NCBI GenBank assembly: GCA_934370915.1
Contig: CAKRNI010000169.1
Location: 1 to 5,743 of the forward strand
DNA: 5,743 nt
Direction: 5' to 3'
Origin: an uncultured Lachnospiraceae bacterium
GTDB lineage: Bacteria > Bacillota > Clostridia > Lachnospirales > Lachnospiraceae
Numbering within the stretch: the first letter of the stretch is position 1; the number at the start of each line of letters is the position of its first letter. This document shows, piece after piece, positions 1 through 5,704 of this stretch. The position numbers were made by a program, and so were the translations under genes. Under the pieces are notes generated by a model. The model worked only from the letters and a program-made list of their open reading frames with translations, had not been told where the DNA came from and ran no database searches.

Positions 1-327
1 GTAGAGGCGGCGAAATGTATCGGAGCAAACAACTTCGAGATCATTTCCTCCCATATTCTCCCGAACTGTATGGCACCGATCATCGTTCAGGTATCTTTAA
101 AGGTTGCATCCGCGATCCTTTCCACATCCGGTTTAAGCTTCCTGGGCCTCGGCGTAAAGGCTCCGACACCGGAGTGGGGCGCAATGCTTTCCGGCGGACG
201 TGCTTACTTAAGAAACGCTCCGCACCTGACCGTATTCCCGGGTATTGCGATCATCATTACGATCCTTTCCCTGAACCTGTTAGGCGATGGTCTTCGTGAT
301 GCGTTAGACCCGAAACTGAAGAAGTAG
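1..327 (+). CDS. oppC: Peptide ABC transporter permease, DppC/OppC family (3' part only)
   Basis: The frame is open from base 1 to a TAG at 325-327, giving 108 residues of the C-terminal part of an inner-membrane permease; the start lies upstream of the window. The fragment opens inside the EAA loop ([13 protein letters not shown], with ILPN following), the cytoplasmic coupling helix that docks onto the ATPases. Two hydrophobic segments follow (about residues 24-50 and 80-96), with a GLSFLGLG stretch and a PEWG motif between them. The protein ends with [13 protein letters not shown], a hallmark tail of DppC/OppC permeases. The family forms a heterodimeric channel with DppB/OppB and moves di- or oligopeptides, or occasionally nickel, into the cell. 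The stop overlaps the ribosome binding site of the next gene, so they are one operon. Whether the substrate is dipeptides or longer peptides cannot be told from this piece, so the symbol is provisional. Confidence 0.93.
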   Translation, partial: VEAAKCIGANNFEIISSHILPNCMAPIIVQVSLKVASAILSTSGLSFLGLGVKAPTPEWGAMLSGGRAYLRNAPHLTVFPGIAIIITILSLNLLGDGLRDALDPKLKK

Positions 328-333
328 GGAGGA
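326..333 (+). promoter_or_regulatory. Ribosome binding site deciding a TTG start
   Basis: AGGGAGGA lies 7 bases before TTG at 341 and overlaps the stop codon of the permease gene. No ATG occurs in this frame until codon 84, well past the Walker A motif, so TTG must be the start. The overlap suggests translational coupling with the upstream gene. Confidence 0.8.
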
Positions 334-340
334 CAAAATA

Positions 341-1345
341 TTGGAAGATAACAAAAACTTAATTCTTGATATTAAGGATCTTGTGATCCATTATGAGACC
401 GATGACGGCGTTGTAGAGGCGGTAAACGGCATCGATATCCAGTTAGAGCACGGAAAAACATTAGGACTGGTAGGAGAGACCGGATCCGGAAAGACAACAA
501 CCGCTCTTTCAATCCTGCGTCTCGTTCCGGACCCGCCGGGAGTTATTAAAAACGGTTCCATCCTTCTTGACGGAAAAGATATCTTAAATATGCCGCAGAA
601 GGAGCTGGAGGCGATCCGTGGAAATACCGTTTCCATGATCTTCCAGGATCCGATGACATCCTTAAACCCGGTTCTCACTGTCGGTGACCAGATTGCCGAG
701 GTTATCAAGCTTCATGATAAGATCAGTGAGAAAGAGGCTGAGCAGAAGGCCGGCGATATGCTGGAAGTCGTAGGTATCCCGAGAGAACGTTTCGGCGAGT
801 ATCCGCACCAGTTCTCCGGTGGTATGAAGCAGCGTGTCGTTATCGCTATGGCTCTTGCCTGCAACCCGAAGCTCCTTCTTGCCGATGAGCCGACAACCGC
901 TCTCGATGTGACGATCCAGGCGCAGGTTCTCGAGACGATGAAGGATTTAAGAAAGAAATTTGGTTCCGCGATGATCATGATCACCCATGATCTGGGAATT
1001 ATCGCAGAGGTCTGTGATGAGGTCTCCGTTGTATACGCGGGACAGATCGTTGAGCATGGAACTCTGGAAGATATCTTCAACCATACCATGCACCCATACA
1101 CAGAAGGTCTTTTCGGTTCCCTTCCGAACATTGAGGACCGCAAGGCGAGACTTCAGCCGATTCCGGGCCTGATGCCGGATCCGACAAACCTTCCGAAAGG
1201 CTGCCCGTTCTCCCCGAGATGTAAGTACTGCACAGAAGCGTGCAAAAAAGACAGACCGGAAAAGAAGTGGGCGAGCGATACGCATTATGTGCGCTGCGTC
1301 CGCTACGAAGAGCCGGGATTTTCCATTGAAAGGAGTGAGCAGTAA
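341..1345 (+). CDS. oppD: Peptide ABC transporter ATP-binding protein, OppD/DppD family
   Basis: A 334-residue cytoplasmic ATPase of normal family length that powers peptide uptake through the membrane permeases. The nucleotide-binding motifs are complete: Walker A GETGSGKT (45-52), Q-loop Gln in FQDP (Q102), signature FSGGMKQR (158-165), Walker B LLLADEP (178-184) with catalytic E183, D-loop ALD (187-189) and switch His H216. The C-terminal oligopeptide-transporter extension begins with HPYTEGL (251-257). It carries cysteines C288, C294, C301 and C319, the spacing at which related Dpp/Opp ATPases bind an iron-sulfur cluster; C297 is an additional cysteine. Translation starts at TTG. The TAA stop overlaps the next ATG by one base (TAATG), typical of coupled oppD-oppF pairs. 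OppD versus DppD cannot be separated here because the solute-binding protein is not in the window. Confidence 0.96.
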   Translation: MEDNKNLILDIKDLVIHYETDDGVVEAVNGIDIQLEHGKTLGLVGETGSGKTTTALSILRLVPDPPGVIKNGSILLDGKDILNMPQKELEAIRGNTVSMIFQDPMTSLNPVLTVGDQIAEVIKLHDKISEKEAEQKAGDMLEVVGIPRERFGEYPHQFSGGMKQRVVIAMALACNPKLLLADEPTTALDVTIQAQVLETMKDLRKKFGSAMIMITHDLGIIAEVCDEVSVVYAGQIVEHGTLEDIFNHTMHPYTEGLFGSLPNIEDRKARLQPIPGLMPDPTNLPKGCPFSPRCKYCTEACKKDRPEKKWASDTHYVRCVRYEEPGFSIERSEQ

Positions 1346-2301
1346 TGGCAGATACGATCCTTGAAGTAAAACACCTGAAAAAATATTTCAACACTCCAAA
1401 GGGACTGCTCCATGCGGTCGATGACGTGAACTTCACTCTGGAACGCGGAAAGACCCTCGGTATCGTAGGTGAGTCCGGATGCGGTAAGTCCACCACAGGA
1501 CGTTCGATCTTACGTCTCATTGAGCCGACCTCCGGTGAGGTTATCTTCGACGGTGAGGATGTATGTAAAAAGAATAAAAATGAACTCCGTCTCTTAAGAC
1601 GTGACATGCAGTTGATCTTCCAGGACCCGTACGCATCTCTTGACCCGAGAAAGACAGTCAGTGAGATTATTGCTGAGCCGTTAAAGCTCCAGAAGCTCAT
1701 TACGGATCCGAAAGCCCGTATGGACCGTGTGCGTGAACTGATGCAGGTTGTAGGTCTTGCAGACCGCCTGATCAATACATATCCGCATGAGCTTGACGGC
1801 GGCCGCCGCCAGCGTATCGGTATCGCGAGAGCGCTTGCGATGAAACCGAAGCTTATCGTCTGCGACGAGCCGGTTTCTGCCCTTGACGTATCCATTCAGG
1901 CACAGATCTTAAACCTGATGCAGGATCTTCAGGAACAGATGGGATTAACCTATATCTTCATCACACACGACCTTTCCGTTGTCAACCACTTTGCAGATGA
2001 TATCGCGGTTATGTATCTTGGACAGCTCATCGAGAAGGCTCCGTCTGAGCAGCTTTTCGATAAACCGACCCATCCGTATACACAGGCTCTGCTCTCCGCA
2101 ATTCCGGTACCAAGCCTGAAGAAGAAGAGAGAGCGTATCATCTTAAAGGGTGAGATCACTTCCCCGATCAACCCGAAGCCAGGCTGCCGTTTTGCTGCCC
2201 GCTGTCCGTATGCGACAGACCGCTGCAGAAGCGAGGAACCGGTACTCCGTGAGATTGAACCGAATCATTTCGTGGCATGCCATCTGACGGAAGGCAAATA
2301 A
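1345..2301 (+). CDS. oppF: Peptide ABC transporter ATP-binding protein, OppF/DppF family
   Basis: A 318-residue partner ATPase that would form the nucleotide-binding heterodimer with the preceding OppD-like protein. Visible motifs: Walker A GESGCGKS (42-49), Q93 in FQDP, Walker B LIVCDEP (170-176) with catalytic E175, SALD D-loop (178-181) and H208. The C-terminal HPYTQAL segment (243-249) is followed by cysteines C281, C287, C294 and C312, the same cluster-type pattern as in the upstream gene. The ABC signature reads LDGGR (150-154) instead of LSGGQ, so the serine that normally contacts the ATP gamma-phosphate is Asp. Both ATPases keep their catalytic Glu and His. The start is ATG at 1345 with GAAAGGAG just upstream (1328-1335). 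It is the last gene of the operon and a strong terminator follows within 15 bases. Confidence 0.96.
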   Translation: MADTILEVKHLKKYFNTPKGLLHAVDDVNFTLERGKTLGIVGESGCGKSTTGRSILRLIEPTSGEVIFDGEDVCKKNKNELRLLRRDMQLIFQDPYASLDPRKTVSEIIAEPLKLQKLITDPKARMDRVRELMQVVGLADRLINTYPHELDGGRRQRIGIARALAMKPKLIVCDEPVSALDVSIQAQILNLMQDLQEQMGLTYIFITHDLSVVNHFADDIAVMYLGQLIEKAPSEQLFDKPTHPYTQALLSAIPVPSLKKKRERIILKGEITSPINPKPGCRFAARCPYATDRCRSEEPVLREIEPNHFVACHLTEGK

Positions 2302-2312
2302 GGAGACATTTA

Positions 2313-2350
2313 TATGCCCCCGCCGGTATCTGGCGGGGGTATACTGTTTT
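2313..2350 (+). terminator. Intrinsic terminator of the peptide transporter operon
   Basis: CCCCCGCC (2317-2324) pairs with GGCGGGGG (2332-2339) around a 7-base loop. The stem extends outward by TATG/TATA pairing (2313-2316 with 2340-2343, one G-U pair). CTGTTTT follows at 2344-2350. The GC-rich stem plus T-run 12-50 bases after the oppF stop is a textbook rho-independent terminator and separates the operon from the peptidase gene. Confidence 0.92.
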
Positions 2351-2449
2351 AAATGATCGTTTGATCTGAAATCAGAACTGCCGACAGAATTGACGCAGTT
2401 TATGCTGTGCAGGGCTGTGAGAGCGGCTCCTTTTGTAAGTATAATAAAT

Positions 2450-2478
2450 TTGACAGGAAAATGATCCTGCGATAAAAC
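2450..2478 (+). promoter_or_regulatory. Probable promoter of the S9 peptidase gene
   Basis: A perfect -35 TTGACA (2450-2455) is followed, after 17 bases, by TAAAAC (2473-2478; 4 of 6 match to TATAAT). This would put the transcript start near 2485 and give a leader of about 30 bases. A perfect TATAAT also occurs at 2440-2445, but its -35 position (2417-2422) is poor, so it is the less likely choice. A small inverted repeat TCTGA-AA-TCAGA (2365-2376) lies upstream and could be an operator or chance. Confidence 0.6.
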
Positions 2479-2513
2479 TACATATATAAATAGGAAAGAG
2501 AGGACCTGGAACC

Positions 2514-4496
2514 ATGAAACAGATCGATATCAGAGACTTTACAAATTATCATTATCCTACGATCTTTACTCCGGCACCGGATGGAAAGCACGCGGTGATG
2601 GCGGTGGTGGATGCCAACGAGAAGGACAACTGCTATGAGTCCTGCTTATGGCTCTATGATATGGAGACAAAGAAAACCTCCAGACTGACGAGCGGAAAGA
2701 AAGAGCGCACATTTATCTGGCTGGATTCCGAGACTGTCCTCTTTATTGCGGACCGTGAGAAGACTTATCAGGAAAAAGCGAAGAATGAGGAAGACTGGAC
2801 CTGCTTTTACACCCTGAATATCCACGGCGGTGAGGCTCAGTTTGCTTTCGCTGTTCCGTATAAGGCAGTGAAGATGAAAAAGGCCGGAAATAAACTTGTC
2901 CTCACGGTAAAATATGATTACAATAAACCGGATCTCTCCCATATGGAAGAGGGCGAGGAGAAAAAGGCCGCTCTCAAGGCCTGGAAGGAAGAGAAGGACT
3001 ACGAGGTATTCGACGAGCTTCCGTTCTGGGCAAATGGTCAGGGCATTGTAAATAAGAAGAGAACGAGACTGGCAGTCTATGATCTGGAGAGCGGCTCCTG
3101 CGAGATCGTGACTCCGGATTATGAGAACGTTGAGGCTTCCTGGGTAGAGGGAGACAATACGATCCTCTATGTCTCCAGCCTTTATACCGATAAAAAGGAC
3201 GTATATCAGGGCTTAAAGCAGTATACGATCTCCACCGGAGAGCTCAAGACCCTTGTGGAGCAGAAGGACATGAGCATCGACTATGCGTGCATCCTCAAAG
3301 GAAAAGTGACCTTCTTCGGTTCCTATATGAAGGAATACGGCTTCAACGAAAACGATAAACTGTACACAGTGGAGGATGGCAAGGTGGAACTTCTGTCCGA
3401 TTACGATGACAGTGTCCACAACTCCATCTGCTGTGACTGCAAGTTCGCGGACGGCGCTTCCGCAATCCATGATGAGGATAAGATCTACTTTATCGCAACT
3501 TTAAGAAAACAGAGCGTGATCCGGACCTTCGACGCCGAGGGCAATATGGAGACGATCCTGGACCGTCAGGGCAGTGTCCACACACTGGCGAAGTCCGGCA
3601 ATACCGTGTACTTTACCGGTATGCGCGATATGGGACTTACCGAGTGCTACGCCTTTGACGGAAAAGAGGAGACGAAGCTCACTTCCTTCAACGACGCAGT
3701 GATGGCAGAGAGAAGTGTATGCCCGGTAGAGGAGTTTACCTTTACATACAAGGATCTTGAACTGGACGGATATGTGATCAAACCGGTAAACTTTGATCCT
3801 GATAAGACGTACCCAGGTATCTTAACGATCCACGGCGGTCCGCGCGCGACCTTCGGTCCGACCTTCTTCCACGAGAGCGAGGTATTCGCGAATGCCGGGT
3901 ACTTTGTATTCTTTACAAACCCATTAGGAAGCGACGGACGTGGAAATGAGTTCGCTGACATTACCGGAAAGCACGGCGGAATCGACTTTGAATGCTGCAT
4001 GGCACTCACAGATGAGGTATTGAAGCGCTATCCGCAGGTTGACGAGAAGCACCTGGGCGTTATGGGCGGAAGCTACGGCGGATTTATGACAAACTGGGTG
4101 ATCGGAAACACCACACGATTCGCAGCGGCTTGCTCCCAGAGAAGTATCTCCAACTGGGTATCCAAGTGCATGACCACTGATATCGGCTATTACTTCAATA
4201 TGGATCAGATCAAGGCAGATCCGTGGAACAGCCAGGAGAAGATGTGGCAGCACTCCCCGCTCAAATACGCGAACATGGCGAAGACCCCGACCCTCTTTAT
4301 TCAGGCGGATGAAGACTACCGCTGCTGGATGGGCGACGCGATTCAGATGTTCTCCGCATTAAAATACTTCGGCGTAGAAGCCCGCATGTGCCTCTTCCAT
4401 GGCGAGAACCACGAACTCTCAAGAAGCGGTAAACCGAAACACAGAATCCGCAGAATGACGGAGATGATGGAGTGGTTTGATAAGTATCTGAAGTAA
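2514..4496 (+). CDS. S9-family serine peptidase (acylaminoacyl-peptidase/oligopeptidase type)
   Basis: A 660-residue protein with no signal peptide or membrane segment, so presumably cytosolic. Residues about 1-405 are rich in short beta-strand repeats and fit the beta-propeller that gates substrate entry. Residues about 406-660 form the alpha/beta hydrolase. The catalytic domain shows the oxyanion-hole HGGP (440-443), nucleophile S520 in GGSYGG (518-523), an acid at D601 in EDYRC, and H633 in ENHELSRSG. The spacings (81 and 32 residues) match S9C acylaminoacyl-peptidases. The family removes N-terminal residues or dipeptides, often acylated, from short peptides. An acidic/lysine-rich stretch (145-165) followed by ELPFWANGQG is a propeller element seen in many bacterial S9 proteins. 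The start at ATG 2514 has AGAGAGGA 9 bases upstream. The gene is monocistronic, behind its own promoter, but sits next to a peptide importer, consistent with degrading imported peptides. Exact exo- or dipeptidyl specificity cannot be read from sequence. Confidence 0.93.
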   Translation: MKQIDIRDFTNYHYPTIFTPAPDGKHAVMAVVDANEKDNCYESCLWLYDMETKKTSRLTSGKKERTFIWLDSETVLFIADREKTYQEKAKNEEDWTCFYTLNIHGGEAQFAFAVPYKAVKMKKAGNKLVLTVKYDYNKPDLSHMEEGEEKKAALKAWKEEKDYEVFDELPFWANGQGIVNKKRTRLAVYDLESGSCEIVTPDYENVEASWVEGDNTILYVSSLYTDKKDVYQGLKQYTISTGELKTLVEQKDMSIDYACILKGKVTFFGSYMKEYGFNENDKLYTVEDGKVELLSDYDDSVHNSICCDCKFADGASAIHDEDKIYFIATLRKQSVIRTFDAEGNMETILDRQGSVHTLAKSGNTVYFTGMRDMGLTECYAFDGKEETKLTSFNDAVMAERSVCPVEEFTFTYKDLELDGYVIKPVNFDPDKTYPGILTIHGGPRATFGPTFFHESEVFANAGYFVFFTNPLGSDGRGNEFADITGKHGGIDFECCMALTDEVLKRYPQVDEKHLGVMGGSYGGFMTNWVIGNTTRFAAACSQRSISNWVSKCMTTDIGYYFNMDQIKADPWNSQEKMWQHSPLKYANMAKTPTLFIQADEDYRCWMGDAIQMFSALKYFGVEARMCLFHGENHELSRSGKPKHRIRRMTEMMEWFDKYLK

Positions 4497-4578
4497 GATG
4501 GCGTAACGTAACTCTTCATAAATGCTCGTAAAAAATTGAAATTCCAAAACGTACACCAGAGAGTACCTTTGGACATCT

Positions 4579-4650
4579 AAATAAGTCCTTTATTCATTGA
4601 GTTTTTATTGGTTTTCCAGTAAAAAATCTCGGTGAATAGAGGGCTTATTT
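4579..4650 (+). repeat. 72-nt near-continuous inverted repeat (long hairpin) after the peptidase gene
   Basis: Left arm 4579-4611 pairs with right arm 4616-4650 around a TTTT loop. There are 33 base pairs, interrupted only by a 2-base bulge (4626-4627). The outer 23 pairs (4579-4601 with 4628-4650) are continuous. The five non-Watson-Crick pairs (4586/4643, 4590/4639, 4597/4632, 4598/4631, 4608/4619) are all T opposite G read on the plus strand, so they become G-U in plus-strand RNA but A-C mismatches in the other direction. The right arm ends in GGGCTTATTTTAA, so it could serve as a terminator for the upstream gene. It is longer than a normal terminator and might be a mobile or dispersed repeat element. 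No clear target-site duplication is visible. Confidence 0.6.
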
Positions 4651-4679
4651 TAATACCTAAAATTACAACGACAAAGTCA

Positions 4680-4756
4680 GCATGAGAGATGTGAAAAACT
4701 TCTCACGGGGCACACAGAAGCTCTGAGAGGTATTCTACACGCAGCACATCTCATGC
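4680..4756 (+). promoter_or_regulatory. Structured 5' leader of the cold-shock-like gene
   Basis: GCATGAG-ag-ATGTG (4680-4693) pairs with CACATCTCATGC (4745-4756). This makes a 12-bp stem with a 2-base bulge that encloses about 50 bases. Inside are CTTCT/AGAAG (4699-4703 with 4716-4720) and a small CTC-TGA-GAG hairpin (4721-4729). The closing arm ends 8 bases before the ribosome binding site AAAGGAG (4765-4771) and 19 bases before the ATG. Long structured leaders are known for cspA-type mRNAs, where they sense temperature. Whether this one does so is inference. I find no convincing promoter upstream; the best -10 candidate is TAAAAT at 4658-4663, without a matching -35. Confidence 0.4.
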
Positions 4757-4775
4757 CAGACGAGAAAGGAGTTCT

Positions 4776-5006
4776 ATGTTTGGAACAGTGACAAGATATT
4801 ATGAAGATAAAGGATACGGATTCATTCGCGGCGAGGACGGTAATACATATTTTATCCATGCATCGAACTTATACGGGGAGAAGATCGACAGAGGGTATTA
4901 TGTTCATTTCAAGACGTTTGTGACGGATCGGAGCGATTACAATACGAAGAATGTGAATGTTATTGAGGTGCCGGAAACGCCCAGAAAACAAGGGCTTTCT
5001 CGATAA
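4776..5006 (+). CDS. Small divergent cold-shock-domain (CSD) protein
   Basis: A 76-residue protein, almost entirely one OB-fold cold-shock domain (about residues 2-65) plus a short basic tail ending RKQGLSR. The RNP1 motif is clear, KGYGFIRGEDG (12-22), and RNP2 is TYFIHASNL (24-32, compare VFVHFSAI in CspA). The family binds single-stranded RNA or DNA and acts as an RNA chaperone. Compared with CspA the KWF of strand 1 is replaced by T6-R7-Y8, losing the usual surface tryptophan, and the second half (KIDRGYYVHFKTFVTDRSDYNTKNVNVIEV) is only loosely CspA-like. It is therefore a relative rather than a standard Csp. AAAGGAG lies 4 bases before ATG 4776, supporting the start. The gene stands alone, behind a structured leader, and no clear terminator follows. 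Confidence 0.82.
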   Translation: MFGTVTRYYEDKGYGFIRGEDGNTYFIHASNLYGEKIDRGYYVHFKTFVTDRSDYNTKNVNVIEVPETPRKQGLSR

Positions 5007-5053
5007 TGTGGCCGATAAGGTATTTTTGAGATGAGAAGAGGAGAAAACACTGG

Positions 5054-5137
5054 AAAATGTGGGGTTAGGAGGAGATTTGAGTTGGAATGATGAGGGGGGT
5101 AGGGTTCACTAATAAACCCACTAAAATGATGGGGTTA
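5054..5137 (+). repeat. Imperfect direct repeat with an intervening complementary segment
   Basis: AAAATGTGGGGTTA (5054-5067) recurs as AAAATGATGGGGTTA (5123-5137), 14 of 15 positions matching if one base is inserted. Between them GGGTT (5102-5106) can pair with AACCC (5115-5119), and the same AACCCA (5115-5120) can instead pair with TGGGGTT (5130-5136). The two hairpins exclude each other. No T-run follows, so neither is a standard terminator. Confidence 0.4.
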
Positions 5138-5417
5138 TATAGATTGGCTTAAAATTTTGAACAATAAAAATATCGAAAGCGTGACAGAGTTTTTAGATCA
5201 GACAAAAAATACGGTATCACGAGGAATAGTCCGTCAGCAATCCGAAAACTGCTAACAGAATATCCCACGAACACCGCATCTACACAGAAAGATGGTGAAC
5301 CATGATAAACATTGTTCATTCGCGTTAATCCTGTCAATGAAAGTTGCGCTACCAACTAATATCATCTTGGAAGATTTGCAGATCATACAAGATATCATAA
5401 ACAGGAATAACAAATAG
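5130..5417 (+). pseudogene. Possible decayed coding remnant, unidentified
   Basis: One frame runs from 5130 (just after a TGA) to a TAG at 5415-5417 and is broken only once, by TAA at 5253-5255. Upstream of the break it reads KNIESVTEFLDQTKN then SRGIVRQQSEN; downstream it includes CSFALILSMKVALPTN and EDLQIIQDIINRNNK. The first half has a protein-like look, and the order of IESVTEF, an RG motif and a later LPT loosely recalls the start of FRG-domain proteins, but this resemblance is weak and from memory. No good start codon with a ribosome binding site is present; TTG 5157 is the only candidate near the homologous-looking part. It could equally be chance open sequence in AT-rich intergenic DNA. 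Confidence 0.22.
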
Positions 5418-5592
5418 TTCCGCCCGTGAAGGAGTTGTGGTTAGAAAATTGCGACATCTTCATTACATAAACTCTGTCTACAATTCTATCACATTTCGTT
5501 CTGTTTTACCAGTACCAGATCGCCAATATAGAGCATTTTCAATAGTTGGTCATGACCACCAAAAATATCGAAATTGCGAAAAAAATGCTTGA
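5401..5592 (+). other. Start-less 63-codon open frame overlapping the rplU promoter
   Basis: This frame is open from just after TAA 5398-5400 to TGA 5590-5592 and contains YINSVYNS and RAFSIVGHDHQ. There is no ATG. A GTG at 5437 has AAGGAG only two bases upstream, too close for normal initiation. The stop lies inside the rplU -35 box. It may be the tail of the same decayed gene in another frame, or chance. I recognise no family. Confidence 0.15.
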
Positions 5593-5617
5593 CAATACAA
5601 GCACTGTTTGTTATAGT
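5589..5617 (+). promoter_or_regulatory. Promoter of the rplU operon
   Basis: TTGACA (5589-5594), a 17-base spacer, then TATAGT (5612-5617) form a near-consensus vegetative sigma factor promoter with a predicted start near 5624. The -35 box lies inside an 18-base inverted repeat TGCTTG-acaata-CAAGCA (5586-5603). The -10 region is tandemly duplicated, TTATAGTA (5611-5618) then TTATAGTG (5619-5626); only the first copy has the right spacing. Confidence 0.9.
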
Positions 5618-5627
5618 ATTATAGTGT

Positions 5628-5682
5628 GCCGCACAGTGAGGTTTTCAAGGATTCCATGATGGAAGACACCATAACTGGCGAG
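5628..5682 (+). ncRNA. L21 leader, ribosomal protein autoregulatory RNA
   Basis: This is the known leader RNA found upstream of rplU in Firmicutes, thought to bind L21 and repress its own operon. A long stem can be drawn: CGC (5630-5632) with GCG (5678-5680), bulged A5633, CAGT (5634-5637) with ACTG (5674-5677), an internal loop, then GGT (5640-5642) with ACC (5668-5670). An apical hairpin TTCCA-TGA-TGGAA (5652-5664) caps it. Position between the promoter and the rplU start and the CCGC-ACAGTGAGG opening agree with the family as I remember it; a covariance-model scan was not possible. The base of the stem ends 12 bases before the AGGAGGTG ribosome binding site. Confidence 0.8.
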
Positions 5683-5692
5683 TAATGATAAT

Positions 5693-5700
5693 AGGAGGTG
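5693..5700 (+). promoter_or_regulatory. Ribosome binding site of rplU
   Basis: AGGAGGTG, a full match to the anti-Shine-Dalgarno core, 4 bases before ATG 5705. It lies just outside the folded leader, so repression could act by extending structure or bound protein over this site; that mechanism is inference. Confidence 0.85.
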
Positions 5701-5704
5701 CAAT

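Larger units (their letters stand above)
5007..5588. other. Long AT-rich gap between the cold-shock-like gene and the rplU promoter
   Basis: About 580 bases with no convincing intact gene on either strand. The composition is visibly more AT-rich than 1-4496. The first part (5040-5140) is purine-rich and carries short G-run repeats. The middle (5130-5417) has an interrupted open frame, and the last part (5401-5592) a start-less open frame. A 13-base repeat AAAAATATCGAAA occurs at 5166-5178 and again at 5561-5573. TGGTCATGACCA (5547-5558) is a perfect 12-base palindrome. A strong ribosome-binding-like AGGAGGAG (5067-5074) precedes only an 11-codon TTG frame (5077-5112), which I do not call a gene. 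Confidence 0.5.

Noticed and set aside
1077..1895. 272-codon minus-strand frame across the oppD-oppF junction
   Set aside because: It is entirely antisense to two clear ABC ATPases with intact motifs. Serine- and arginine-rich composition is typical of an antisense shadow.
2390..2395. TTGACG as a -35 box upstream of the peptidase gene
   Set aside because: No usable -10 at 16-18 bases downstream; the TTGACA at 2450 is a better candidate.
2421..2433. GAGAGCGGCTCCT string shared with the peptidase coding region near 3088
   Set aside because: A single 13-base match without further similarity on either side; most likely coincidence.
4343..4576. 77-codon minus-strand frame overlapping the peptidase 3' end
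   Set aside because: Most of it is antisense to the catalytic end of the S9 gene, including the His motif. Only the first part lies in intergenic DNA, where a second minus-strand frame is also open, so coding is not supported.
4677..4859. 60-codon minus-strand frame across the cold-shock leader
   Set aside because: It reads antisense to the structured leader and to the RNP motifs of the cold-shock gene, and no family is recognisable.
5077..5112. 11-codon frame behind a strong AGGAGGAG
   Set aside because: TTG start, spacing of only a few bases and no downstream gene in coupling distance. Too short to call, so noted only inside the gap description.
5149..5355. 68-codon minus-strand open frame
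   Set aside because: No recognisable domain and no ribosome binding site before its ATG were seen, and it overlaps the plus-strand remnant. Treated as chance.
5490..5540. Minus-strand frame containing GTGKT, resembling a P-loop
   Set aside because: It sits in a frame of under 20 residues before a stop, with no Walker B, no start and no surrounding ATPase sequence. The match is chance or at most part of an unidentifiable remnant.
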